A stretch of 30,616 nt of DNA from a virus: IMG/VR virus record IMGVR_UViG_3300008952_000207, positions 1 to 30,616 of that record. One strand, given 5' to 3'. This document shows, one piece after another, positions 17,107-24,095 of this stretch. The notes beneath the pieces are model-generated. The model saw only the letters and a list, made by a program, of their open reading frames with translations. It did no database searches and was not told the DNA's origin. Numbering within the stretch: the first letter of the stretch is position 1; each line of letters opens with the position of its first letter. A program made the translations under genes and the position numbers.

Positions 17107-17133
17107 CTATAAGCACAAATCAAAATTATTTAA
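17107..17133 (-). promoter_or_regulatory. Promoter, TTAA/extended -10 type (last copy)
   Basis: -35 TTAAAT (17128-17133), 15-base spacer ending in GTGC, -10 TTATAG (17107-17112). The rightmost copy I find; none is seen from here to the window end. Confidence 0.72.
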
Positions 17134-17446
17134 GTAGTTTTTTTGGAGCCTCGGATATAATTTTAAAGTGCTTAAGCTTATACCATGCTTTGTTTTCGTA
17201 ATCTATTGGCCAGTATCGTAAGTCGGAAGAGGTTGAATGATTATAGCCGTCGTCATTCCAAGAACTCGCGGGCCAAATTTGAGATGGCATCTTATCATCT
17301 TTCCTAACCCACTCTATTGCTACGATAATGTCCCCGAACTGCATAGTCCGGCTACCTCCGGCGACGCGTTCGTATCTAAAATAATCTACGACTAGTCCTA
17401 GAGCTTGCGAGCCGGCGTTATTATACCAAAGTAATGTGCCTGTCAT
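17126..17446 (-). CDS. Hypothetical 106-residue protein, possible array relative
   Basis: MTGTLLWYNNAGSQALGLVV, then MQFGDIIVAIEWVRKDDKMP and KAWYKLKHFKIISEAPKKLL. The G-L-V-V and I-V-A-I-E-W strands and a late K-I-I-S-E recall the array proteins, but the start motif is missing. ATG 17446 overlaps the upstream stop by four bases. Confidence 0.65.
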   Translation of the reverse strand: MTGTLLWYNNAGSQALGLVVDYFRYERVAGGSRTMQFGDIIVAIEWVRKDDKMPSQIWPASSWNDDGYNHSTSSDLRYWPIDYENKAWYKLKHFKIISEAPKKLLK

Positions 17447-17646
17447 TTTAGAGATCTAAAAAGAGCCTCTTTAGCGTCAAATATAGCGCGCTCACATCTG
17501 GTCACGCCGTCCTCGGCTAGTCGAAGTACAAACGCCTCCTCTTTGCCTCGAAGCTGCCTAAGCTCCTCTTTTTTATCAGGCAAGGACGCCTCTGCTGCCT
17601 CTAGTAAGACAGTAAGCGCGTCCTCGGAAATGTTAACAGTTGACAT
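17443..17646 (-). CDS. Hypothetical 67-residue helical protein
   Basis: ATG 17646 behind AAGGATTGAC. Nearly all helix: DALTVLLEAAEASLPDKKEE, LRQLRGKEEAFVLRLAEDGV. Likely a coiled coil or helical hairpin. Overlaps the next gene by four bases. Confidence 0.62.
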   Translation of the reverse strand: MSTVNISEDALTVLLEAAEASLPDKKEELRQLRGKEEAFVLRLAEDGVTRCERAIFDAKEALFRSLK

Positions 17647-17647
17647 G

Positions 17648-17821
17648 TCAATCCTTATGGAAATTTTCTTTTATTTCGATCAGTATCGATCGAATGTTGT
17701 TAATTTTAGTTTCAATTTTCTCTGAAGCCTCTGTCTCTAACGCATGCTTTAAAAGATATAGCTGCGTTATAGCCTCGTCTAATTTAGTTTCATTTTTGTC
17801 CGGTTCGTATACTCTTCTCAA
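17648..17821 (-). CDS. 57-residue helical protein, TTG start
   Basis: TTG 17819-17821 behind AAAGGAAACAATATT. RRVYEPDKNETKLDEAITQL, then LKHALETEASEKIETKINNI and ILIEIKENFHKD; predicted amphipathic helices. It ends one base before the next ATG, consistent with an operon with 17443-17646. No family. Confidence 0.55.
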   Translation of the reverse strand: MRRVYEPDKNETKLDEAITQLYLLKHALETEASEKIETKINNIRSILIEIKENFHKD

Positions 17822-17844
17822 AATATTGTTTCCTTTATGCGTAA

Positions 17845-17886
17845 TTAAATTCGAACAGAGGTTTGGTAAAATATTATATACTCCAT
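17845..17886 (-). CDS. Possible 13-residue peptide
   Basis: ATG 17884-17886 behind AGGGGGCAATTG; MEYIIFYQTSVRI then TAA. It fills part of a 120-base gap that also holds the hairpin GGCCG-CCG-CGGCC near 17919-17931. Coding status is uncertain. Confidence 0.25.
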   Translation of the reverse strand: MEYIIFYQTSVRI

Positions 17887-17945
17887 CAATTGCCCCCTAT
17901 AGTAAATAGAGGACATTGGCCGCGGCGGCCGTTTGGAATATTATT

Positions 17946-18125
17946 TTATCTGAGTACGACGTGGCCTAAGTCAATTAGGTTATTAGCAGACGCATAATAG
18001 TCGTTTTTCATGTTAATTATTTTTCCAGAATCAACTAAATGCTGGAACAAGTATACTGTGTTTTCGAAAGAAAGGAGGCCAGATTCATACTGCTCTATCT
18101 TTTCCAAAAAGGAGGGGTCTTCCAT
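17946..18125 (-). CDS. 59-residue conserved phage-type protein
   Basis: ATG 18123-18125 after GGAGTACTTATA. MEDPSFLEKIEQYESGLLSF, then VYLFQHLVDSGKIINMKNDY and ASANNLIDLGHVVLR. The F-Q-x-L-x-D-[ST]-G...Y-x-x-x-A-x-x-L-I-x-x-G pattern matches a small family common in phages (from memory; unknown function). Confidence 0.72.
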   Translation of the reverse strand: MEDPSFLEKIEQYESGLLSFENTVYLFQHLVDSGKIINMKNDYYASANNLIDLGHVVLR

Positions 18126-18164
18126 TATAAGTACTCCATGGATTAAGCATAAATAGTATACTAG

Positions 18165-18269
18165 TTACATTAATTGCTGTTTTTCTAGATACGACATACA
18201 AATAGCATAATTATCTATTAGTATTTGTATCAAGCATATAAGCTCGTGCTCCACGGATCCGTATGACAT
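18165..18269 (-). CDS. 34-residue helical peptide, coupled start
   Basis: The ATG overlaps the upstream stop as TAATG (18267-18271), so translation would be coupled. MSYGSVEHELICLIQILIDN then YAICMSYLEKQQLM is a single amphipathic helix with three Cys/Met-rich turns. The ribosome-binding site is weak. Confidence 0.4.
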   Translation of the reverse strand: MSYGSVEHELICLIQILIDNYAICMSYLEKQQLM

Positions 18270-18496
18270 TATTTTATCTTTTTTTCTAGTTTTCTTATGT
18301 AGAGCTGGTTGTACTCTAGAATTTTTTTATATTTATTGTTTTCGTGAGCTAAAATTCGAATTTCTAATATCATTTCTTTTAGTATACGCGCACACTCAAA
18401 GTCTGCCTTAAACACATAATCATTATTGATGATGCTTATCCTGCTTTCCGCCCTCTCAAGAAGTTCATGTCGCCTTTCTTTTCTATTTTTTTTCAT
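18269..18496 (-). CDS. Basic coiled-coil protein, 75 residues
   Basis: ATG 18496 after AAGGAGAGTCGCGA. Basic N-terminus (MKKNRKERRHELLERAESRI) then heptad-like helix (ARILKEMILEIRILAHENNK, YNQLYIRKLEKKIK). Likely a coiled-coil adaptor or nucleic-acid-associated protein. It follows the purA-like gene by 41 bases and probably shares its transcript. Confidence 0.62.
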   Translation of the reverse strand: MKKNRKERRHELLERAESRISIINNDYVFKADFECARILKEMILEIRILAHENNKYKKILEYNQLYIRKLEKKIK

Positions 18497-18537
18497 TCGC
18501 GACTCTCCTTGAAAATGGGGTTTAAGTCAGTTTTATA

Positions 18538-19527
18538 TCATAATGTATGTGGATTCCCAGAAAAATGAACTTCTAAATTATTTCCTAACTTGTTTTGTAG
18601 CCACTTTTCCATATCTGTACCGGAAGAAAAATCTACCGTTTCACTGTTATTAATTAGTTTCCAAACTTTTACTTCTTCTAGAATATCAACCTTATTGAAC
18701 ACAAGCTTGTTAACTCCGTTAATCTTGGCGGCGCGCTCTAGTAAATTAAAGTCCATCCAGTTACATTGGCGCGCGCGACCTGTGGTTGCTCCGTACTCTT
18801 CACCAGCATCCCGAATTTTTTGAAATATTTTTTCCTTTGGCTCGAAGTCTTTGTATCCAGAGTAGGTTTCATATAGCTTGGCCACGCCCCATACATCTCT
18901 AATCCAAGATGGCGGGATAGCGTTGAGCAACGCTCCTGCGCTCGTACAATGGCTAGACGTCACGTATGGGTAGTCGCCATGGTCTATGTCCAACCCAAAG
19001 CCTTGTGCGCCCTCACACAGTATCCTCACGGCCTCTCCAGACTCATGGAACTCTTCGTATAAGTTAATCAAATATGGCTCAAGTTCGGGAACATCCTTTG
19101 CGCGCACTCCCACGCGCGCGTACTTGTCTCTGTATGCGGGCCCATTGCCTTGCTTAGTTGTGCCTAACTTGCTATCCTTACCGTCCTCTTCAAGATGCTT
19201 TGTAGTGATTACATGCGTGTTATCAGCTATGTATAGCAGGCCTTGTGTATTAATACCGCCAGCCTCTAGCTCTTCAATTTCCTTAAAGAATTGAGCGGGG
19301 TTGACTACGCAGCCTGAACCTATTATCGACTTAACACCGTGGAATACTCCGCTAGGTATATGATGGGTAACGAACTTTTTACCTTCGTGATAAATCGTAT
19401 GGCCTGCGTTGCAGCCTCCGTTATATCTCAGTACGTGCGTGTACTTCTTATATTTACAAAGATAGTGCGTAACCTTTCCCTTACCACAGTCACCATATTG
19501 CAGATCGACAATTATATCAGCTAACAT
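18538..19527 (-). CDS. Adenylosuccinate synthetase family (PurA/PurZ-like)
   Basis: 329 residues, about 100 shorter than bacterial PurA (about 430). Conserved parts: phosphate loop GDCGKGK (12-18), N-A-G-H-T (40-44), I-P-S-G, G-T-T-K-Q-G-N-G-P-A-Y, CEGAQG, DIDHGDYPYVTSS, ATTGRARQ-x-x-W-x-D and N-K-V-D for guanine recognition. Family members join aspartate to IMP (PurA) or dGMP (PurZ, the first step to 2-aminoadenine). As I recall, phage PurZ replaces the catalytic Asp of G-D-x-G-K-G by Ser; here Asp13 is kept, favouring PurA or an intermediate type, while length and the divergent C-terminus (FSGNPHTL instead of S-T-G-P-D-R) favour a PurZ-like lineage. ATG 19527 behind AAGGAGCAGTAA; strong promoter at 19560-19588. 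Confidence 0.88.
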   Translation of the reverse strand: MLADIIVDLQYGDCGKGKVTHYLCKYKKYTHVLRYNGGCNAGHTIYHEGKKFVTHHIPSGVFHGVKSIIGSGCVVNPAQFFKEIEELEAGGINTQGLLYIADNTHVITTKHLEEDGKDSKLGTTKQGNGPAYRDKYARVGVRAKDVPELEPYLINLYEEFHESGEAVRILCEGAQGFGLDIDHGDYPYVTSSHCTSAGALLNAIPPSWIRDVWGVAKLYETYSGYKDFEPKEKIFQKIRDAGEEYGATTGRARQCNWMDFNLLERAAKINGVNKLVFNKVDILEEVKVWKLINNSETVDFSSGTDMEKWLQNKLGNNLEVHFSGNPHTL

Positions 19528-19559
19528 TTACTGCTCCTTAAGCTAAAAACTATACAACT

Positions 19560-19588
19560 AGTATACTTTAGTTTATCTAATTTGTCAA
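19560..19588 (-). promoter_or_regulatory. Consensus sigma-70 promoter for the purA/purZ-like gene
   Basis: TTGACA (19583-19588), 17 bases, TATACT (19560-19565). Perfect -35 and one mismatch in the -10. Different from the TTAA-type element. It lies just after, and touches, the 3' end of 19577-19771. Confidence 0.85.
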
Positions 19589-19771
19589 GCACAACCCGCT
19601 AAGGGGAAAAATTTTTTCGGATAAATTTTGCGCGGTCGGGCGCGTTTGCAAATACTCATCCGGAGTGGCCGGCTCCATCGCCAGAAGGAGCGCGATGCAT
19701 AAAAATAAACTCTGAACCAGAAGTGTCATCAATAATATTATTATTATGCGTTGCTCTGTAGTTTCTTTCAT
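19577..19771 (-). CDS. 64-residue membrane protein
   Basis: ATG 19771 overlaps the PAP2 gene stop by four bases. MKETTEQR is followed by a long hydrophobic helix (IIIILLMTLLVQSLFLCIAL), then a soluble tail with TPDEYLQTRPTAQNLSEK. One transmembrane segment. Coupled to the PAP2 gene, so a membrane partner is possible (inference). Confidence 0.6.
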   Translation of the reverse strand: MKETTEQRIIIILLMTLLVQSLFLCIALLLAMEPATPDEYLQTRPTAQNLSEKIFPLSGLCLTN

Positions 19772-20409
19772 ACTTCTTGCAATATTTCTTCATTCTTATA
19801 CAGGCCATAATATTCAATGACTGAATCTACCAAAAAATAACATGTGAGCGCCAAGGAGATGCCTGAAAAAACATCTATAATGTAGTGTTGCTTCAATACT
19901 AAAGTGGATAAAGATATTCCTATGGCCCAAAGCAAGTATAAAGATTTTGTTCCAAGCAAGTTTTTAGCTAACTTTGTTTGTCGTACTCCCATGAAAAGAG
20001 TCCACGCGAAAGCTACATGACCACTCGGAAATGTATTGTTGGCGCCGTCTATCTGTCTTGTTAAGTCTAGCAACATTTCAGAAATTGTATTGACTTCGAA
20101 AGGAACCCTAGGGTAGTGTGATGGCAAGAGAACATATGAAATATTTAAAACGGCTGCGACGGCGACACAAGACCAGAAAGTTGTAAAGAAGGTTTTTTTA
20201 GTTTTTACAAGCAAAACCATGGTAACAAATATAACAGGTATTATACTGTGATATATCCATATGTGTTCTGGCATGAGAGGGATCGCTTCATCGAGACCTG
20301 TCATGAAATCGAATCTATGCTCGCTAGCGTAGGATTGAATTAGAAAGTAAAAAGCGAAGTTTATAATACTAAAAATTAGCATATGTTTCGCTTTACTTCC
20401 TATAGACAC
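19768..20409 (-). CDS. PAP2-family membrane phosphatase
   Basis: 213 residues with several hydrophobic segments (about 10-28, 53-70, 80-96, 133-146, 157-173, 180-200). Motif P-S-G-H at 128-131 and H175...D179 (KQHYIIDVFSG) are the second and third phosphatase motifs of the type 2 phosphatidic acid phosphatase superfamily. It probably hydrolyses a lipid phosphate or pyrophosphate (phosphatidate, undecaprenyl-PP) in the host membrane. The first K-x6-R-P motif is not obvious. GTG 20407-20409 behind GAGGGAATTCT. Confidence 0.85.
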   Translation of the reverse strand: MSIGSKAKHMLIFSIINFAFYFLIQSYASEHRFDFMTGLDEAIPLMPEHIWIYHSIIPVIFVTMVLLVKTKKTFFTTFWSCVAVAAVLNISYVLLPSHYPRVPFEVNTISEMLLDLTRQIDGANNTFPSGHVAFAWTLFMGVRQTKLAKNLLGTKSLYLLWAIGISLSTLVLKQHYIIDVFSGISLALTCYFLVDSVIEYYGLYKNEEILQEV

Positions 20410-20551
20410 AGAATTCCCTCGCCAAAGCCAGTGGACAATGATATATTGGTCAAGATGTGAAAAGATTTACACACTTAGCCTATACATAAATATATAGAAA
20501 AAACAAAAGGTTCGCGGCTCTGTGTCTTTTTTATTATTTTATTTAAAAGCT
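20410..20551 (-). promoter_or_regulatory. Leader of the PAP2 gene with long-range inverted repeat
   Basis: AGACACAGA (20404-20412, overlapping the PAP2 start) is the exact complement of TCTGTGTCT (20519-20527). Pairing would place the GTG start in a stem. A possible promoter is TTGTTT, 16 bases, TATAGG on the minus strand near 20480-20510. No terminator with a clear U-run stem was found. Confidence 0.35.
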
Positions 20552-20917
20552 CTAGTGAATAGCTGTGGAGATGCCAGAAGTTTTTACTAAGTCCAGGCCA
20601 ATATAGTGACGTGCCATCATAGCTGTTTGTAGTACCAACATATCTGTACCATTTATTAAAATTTCTTCTTTGTCTGGTTCCCCAAAACGCTCATTTTCTT
20701 CTAGGAGTCGGCTGGAGATGCTCGCAACTTTATAACTTGTTTGGTAGCTCTCGCACAACAAAGAGAACGTGTTTTTATTAATAGGTACCAGATCCGGCTC
20801 CTCTCTTATTAGATCTTCTAATATGTCCAACTGTGTACTACATTCTTTATTGATCTCTTTCGCATCTAAGACTGTAATAGAGAAAGTATCGGAAGAATTA
20901 GGTGGGTTTTCAGACAC
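20552..20917 (-). CDS. Hypothetical 121-residue protein
   Basis: GTG 20915-20917 behind TTGGAGGACAGTT, overlapping the glutaredoxin gene by eight bases. Mostly helical (STQLDILEDLIREEP, YQTSYKVASISSRLLEENER, DMLVLQTAMMARHYIGLDLV). Acidic N-terminus. No family recognised. Confidence 0.68.
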   Translation of the reverse strand: MSENPPNSSDTFSITVLDAKEINKECSTQLDILEDLIREEPDLVPINKNTFSLLCESYQTSYKVASISSRLLEENERFGEPDKEEILINGTDMLVLQTAMMARHYIGLDLVKTSGISTAIH

Positions 20918-21170
20918 AACTGTCCTCCAATAACTTTTTCAAATCGTCGAATCCACCAATTAGCTGATATGATCTTTCATCGACACGACCAAATATCACT
21001 GGTACGGTGGACCAGCCATAAGCTTCTTTAACAGAATCAAAGAGTTGTTCTGACGCGTCCAAGGAAATTAAACTATAATTTAGTTCTTTCTCTTGAAGTA
21101 GATCGACTGCAAAGTGACAATAGGGGCATGAATTTTTTACATATAATACATAATTGTTAATCTCTATCAT
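20910..21170 (-). CDS. Glutaredoxin
   Basis: 86 residues with the active site C-P-Y-C (15-18), the cis-Pro motif T-V-P (55-57) and G-G-F-D-D-L for glutathione contact, all in standard positions. It reduces disulphides using glutathione; phage glutaredoxins usually serve ribonucleotide reductase, which is not in this window. ATG 21170 overlaps the upstream stop by four bases. Confidence 0.93.
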   Translation of the reverse strand: MIEINNYVLYVKNSCPYCHFAVDLLQEKELNYSLISLDASEQLFDSVKEAYGWSTVPVIFGRVDERSYQLIGGFDDLKKLLEDSCV

Positions 21171-21523
21171 GTTGCTTCGAGTATTTTGGAAGTTATAAGC
21201 TCAAAACTACCGAGCACTATCATATTTGCCATAGAAGAAACGGAGTTAGAGCCACAGTTCATTTGTATTTTAGTAAACCCCTGCTCCTCGTTTAGCTCTT
21301 CTGCCCAAGAACAATCGTCTCCCAACCTCTCGATGAAATTAGAATAATCCTTTGCCGATGTAATATGATTCACATTAACAAGCACCTTTCTCAAAGAGAA
21401 TCCTCTATCGTTGGAAGAAGAGAAAATCTTTCTTTGGGTGTCGTTCCCGCCAGGATCAGGCGAATATTTAAAGAAGCCGCTGTTTTCGTATACTTCAGTT
21501 AGAATAATAAATTTACTAGTCAT
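21167..21523 (-). CDS. Hypothetical 118-residue protein
   Basis: The ATG start overlaps the preceding gene by eight bases. Predicted beta-rich: SKFIILTEVYENSGFFKYSP, GFSLRKVLVNVNHITSAKDY, FTKIQMNCGSNSVSSMANMI. The end (VLGSFELITSKILEAT) is hydrophobic. Could be a virion or DNA-binding single-domain protein; no motif supports a choice. Confidence 0.65.
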   Translation of the reverse strand: MTSKFIILTEVYENSGFFKYSPDPGGNDTQRKIFSSSNDRGFSLRKVLVNVNHITSAKDYSNFIERLGDDCSWAEELNEEQGFTKIQMNCGSNSVSSMANMIVLGSFELITSKILEAT

Positions 21524-21755
21524 TTTTTAGCCCTTCTTCTACAGGTGTGACTTCTTTTTCTTTCACATACCATGTTTCGTTTTCAAAGAAAACGCCGACT
21601 TGATCATTTATGCTTTTCGTATCTGAAACTAAAAAAGTCTTTGGCTCCTCGAATCTTTTCCAATCTGAAACGGCGCTGGAGCCGTCTTTGGACACTTCGT
21701 ACTTTTGTAAAATAACTTGCGATGGTACGAAAACTAACTTTCCTTCTCTAATCAT
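21516..21755 (-). CDS. Hypothetical 79-residue protein
   Basis: ATG 21755 overlaps the upstream gene by eight bases. MIREGKLVFVPSQVILQKYE, then DWKRFEEPKTFLVSDTKSIN and VGVFFENETWYVKEKEVTPV: a small beta-sheet protein. No family. Confidence 0.62.
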   Translation of the reverse strand: MIREGKLVFVPSQVILQKYEVSKDGSSAVSDWKRFEEPKTFLVSDTKSINDQVGVFFENETWYVKEKEVTPVEEGLKND

Positions 21756-22113
21756 TCGATAGCTCCTCTGTATCTTTGATTTGATTTACTAAATCTTTCA
21801 TATCTTGAATAGTATTATATGTTTGTTCGTCTATCTCTTGAAGACCTTCACTTTCGGACAAGAGTATTCTCTGGTATCCTATTAGAATATTTTTCATATC
21901 TTCCAGTTGTTTCGAAACGCTATAAATTATATCTTGGGCAGAATCTAGATCTTTTATACATTTTATAGGATCGTTTTCTATTCCCAAAAGAGACGACGAA
22001 TTTGCGACAAGCTCACACGAATTTTTTAAATCTTCGTGGGACTCCGCTATAAGGGAGGAAACTTTCACTGGCACGTCTTCTAAGTCTATACTATAAGTAA
22101 CTTTAACTCTCAC
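21748..22113 (-). CDS. Hypothetical 121-residue protein
   Basis: Starts most likely at GTG 22111-22113 behind AAGAAGGTATAT (VRVKVTYSIDLEDVPVKVSS), not at the longer frame end near 22173, which would overlap the neighbour. An N-terminal strand-type segment is followed by three helices (SSLIAESHEDLKNSCELVAN, DIIYSVSKQLEDMKNILIGY, YNTIQDMKDLVNQIKDTEEL). The V-x-Y-S-I-D-L-x-D-V-P opening recalls small phage proteins encoded near baseplate or early genes (weak recollection). Confidence 0.65.
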   Translation of the reverse strand: MRVKVTYSIDLEDVPVKVSSLIAESHEDLKNSCELVANSSSLLGIENDPIKCIKDLDSAQDIIYSVSKQLEDMKNILIGYQRILLSESEGLQEIDEQTYNTIQDMKDLVNQIKDTEELSND

Positions 22114-22123
22114 ATATACCTTC

Positions 22124-22408
22124 TTAGTTGGCTCCGATAATATAATTAATCCACACTGCTGAACAAATACCAATTAGACTACTGACTGTAATCCACATGA
22201 GCTTGGTGTGTATTTTCTTCCAAGACTCTAACTCTCTCAATCTCGCGTATATTCCCTGATCCGGATCGTATACAGCTTTCTTAATCTGGGAGATGTGCAC
22301 AGCTACTTCTTCCTGCTTCTCTTTGACAGTTTGAATTGCGTCCATTAAACGTTGCAATTTGCCATCTATCTCAACTAAATCAATCTGAATATCTGTTTCG
22401 CTAGCCAT
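22124..22408 (-). CDS. Coiled-coil protein with C-terminal membrane anchor, leaderless
   Basis: 94 residues. Coiled coil DLVEIDGKLQRLMDAIQTVK...VAVHISQIKKAV (10-45), then DPDQGIYARLRELESWKKIH and a C-terminal transmembrane helix (MWITVSSLIGICSAVWINYI). Topology resembles phage membrane adaptors. ATG 22408 is five bases past a perfect TATAAT with no usable ribosome-binding site, so another leaderless start is likely. Confidence 0.7.
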   Translation of the reverse strand: MASETDIQIDLVEIDGKLQRLMDAIQTVKEKQEEVAVHISQIKKAVYDPDQGIYARLRELESWKKIHTKLMWITVSSLIGICSAVWINYIIGAN

Positions 22409-22413
22409 AATAT

Positions 22414-22442
22414 ATTATACCTCGAAAGATAACTAGTGTTAA
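22414..22442 (-). promoter_or_regulatory. Strong sigma-70 promoter after groEL
   Basis: TTAACA (22437-22442), 17 bases, TATAAT (22414-22419). The -10 is perfect. It directs the operon 22408 down to about 20552. The -35 lies just before the groEL stop (22445-22447). Confidence 0.82.
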
Positions 22443-22444
22443 TG

Positions 22445-24028
22445 CTATAATTCCACTACCGCATGCCCAGATGTAATTAGTGAAGTAGCCACAGAAGCAG
22501 CATTTTGCAAGGCTGTTCTTGTAACCTTAACAGGATCTATTACACCAGCAGACATCATGTCTACAATCTCGCGGCTTACAAAATTATAACCATGGCTATT
22601 CTCGGCTGACTCGATCATAGAGATTATGATATCCGGAGATTCCGAAGCATTCAGAGACATTTGTCTTGCGGGCTCTTTGGCCGCATCAAGTACAATACTT
22701 GCTCCTAATTCTTGATCGTGGTTGTCAAGCTCTAGCCTTCTAATATCTTCTCTTACAATCTTCGCCACCCTCAGAAGGGCGGTACCGCCACCGGGTACCA
22801 TACCTTCCTCCTGAGCTGATTTGACGGCCTCTAGGGCGTCTTCAATGCGATGTTTCTTTTCAATCATCTCGACTTCTGTTGCGGCGCCAACTTTGATAAT
22901 CGCGATGCCGCTAGCTAGTCGAGTTATCCTCTCCTGAATTCTCTCGCATTGCTTGAGATCGCTGGTCTGAGAAAGCTCGGTCTTTAGATTATCAATTGTC
23001 CTCTCAATATCTTCGATATCAGCTTCGCCACCAACGATCGTTGTAAAGTTCTTTACCACCTCTATGTTCCTACATATACCAAGATGCTTAAGCTCGACCT
23101 GATCCAATCCAACTCCTGCCTCTCTGGATATAAACGTCGCTCCAGTTGACACGCACAGATCCTTGAGAATATTTCTGCGCTCTTCTCCATACCTTGGAGC
23201 TTTTACTGCTGCAACTCTCAGTGTACCTCTGGTCTGATTCATAATTAAGGATGCCAAAGCTTGACCATCTACTTGTTCTGCTATAATAACCAAAGGTCTT
23301 CCATCTCTTGAAATAATCTCTAGAGTCGGCATGATCTCTTCTACTGTACTGAGCTTGTAATCAGTAATCATCAGGAAGCAGTTATCATATTTGACTGCTC
23401 CCTTTCTTTCATCGTTGATAAAAGCGTTTGCAAAGTATCCAGAGTCGAACCTGAAGCCCTCAATAACATCTAAACTCGTATCTAGAGACTTTGCTTCCTC
23501 TACTGTAATCGCGCCATCCTTGCCAGCTTGGTCTGCTGCCATAGATATCAACTCTCCGATAGCCTTGTCATTGTTAGCAGAGATGGTTGCGATATGCTTA
23601 ATGTCTTCCTGGCTGGAGACAGGGCGCGCGAGACTCTTTAGTTCTGTAACCATAGCTTCGGTTGCCTTGTCGATGCCCCTCTTTAGATCAATAGGGACAG
23701 CGCCGGCCGCTAAGTATCTTTGGGAGTTGGTAAGGATTGCGCGCGACAAGATCGTAGCCGTAGTCGTACCATCGCCTGCTTTCGCATTGGTTTGAAATGC
23801 GGCTTGCTTAACAATCTGCGCTCCAACATTCTCCATAGGATCTTCTAGATCAATGAAGGATGCGACAGTTACACCATCTTTAGTTACTATAGGATTCTTA
23901 TCCTTCTGGTGTAAGATAACGTTTCTACCTCTCGGCCCAAGAGTAGAGCCTACGTTATCCGCTAGGGTATTCACACCCTTCAAAAGCTTTTCATTCAAAG
24001 CTTGGTTAGATGCATATTGCTTAGACAT
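22445..24028 (-). CDS. groEL: GroEL-type chaperonin
   Basis: 527 residues, aligning along the full length of bacterial GroEL (548). It keeps the ATP site G-D-G-T-T (85-89), the equatorial Asp in R-I-E-D-A-L-E-A and the EEGMVPGGG loop, and ends in GHAVVEL without the GGM repeats. It should form a folding ring for phage proteins, perhaps the capsid protein. No groES gene is visible in the window, so the host or a distant phage co-chaperonin would be needed. ATG 24028 after AGGGAGAGAT; own strong promoter at 24055-24083. The apical part (RYGEERRNILKDLCVSTGA) is conserved enough to suggest function. Confidence 0.97.
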   Translation of the reverse strand: MSKQYASNQALNEKLLKGVNTLADNVGSTLGPRGRNVILHQKDKNPIVTKDGVTVASFIDLEDPMENVGAQIVKQAAFQTNAKAGDGTTTATILSRAILTNSQRYLAAGAVPIDLKRGIDKATEAMVTELKSLARPVSSQEDIKHIATISANNDKAIGELISMAADQAGKDGAITVEEAKSLDTSLDVIEGFRFDSGYFANAFINDERKGAVKYDNCFLMITDYKLSTVEEIMPTLEIISRDGRPLVIIAEQVDGQALASLIMNQTRGTLRVAAVKAPRYGEERRNILKDLCVSTGATFISREAGVGLDQVELKHLGICRNIEVVKNFTTIVGGEADIEDIERTIDNLKTELSQTSDLKQCERIQERITRLASGIAIIKVGAATEVEMIEKKHRIEDALEAVKSAQEEGMVPGGGTALLRVAKIVREDIRRLELDNHDQELGASIVLDAAKEPARQMSLNASESPDIIISMIESAENSHGYNFVSREIVDMMSAGVIDPVKVTRTALQNAASVATSLITSGHAVVEL

Positions 24029-24054
24029 ATCTCTCCCTTTATTAACTATAGTCT

Positions 24055-24083
24055 ATAATAACAACAAACGATTGTAAAGTCAA
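24055..24083 (-). promoter_or_regulatory. Strong sigma-70 promoter for groEL
   Basis: TTGACT (24078-24083), 17 bases, TATTAT (24055-24060). One mismatch to consensus in each box. Placed between the 24096-25793 stop and the groEL ribosome-binding site. Confidence 0.85.
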
Positions 24084-24095
24084 GAGGTTAATTAA

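Noticed and set aside
901-17133. TGCTTA in the recurring element as a T4 MotA box (middle promoter)
   Set aside because: A MotA box would sit near -30 with a TATAAT-type -10 about 12 bases downstream. No such -10 is consistently present, and in six cases the gene's ATG would then precede the transcript start. TGCTTA as an extended -10 with the TTAA -35 box fits better.
19600-19620. GGGGAAAAATTTTTTC-like string as a terminator
   Set aside because: It lies inside the coding end of 19577-19771 and has no stable G/C stem directly before the U-run in the transcribed direction.
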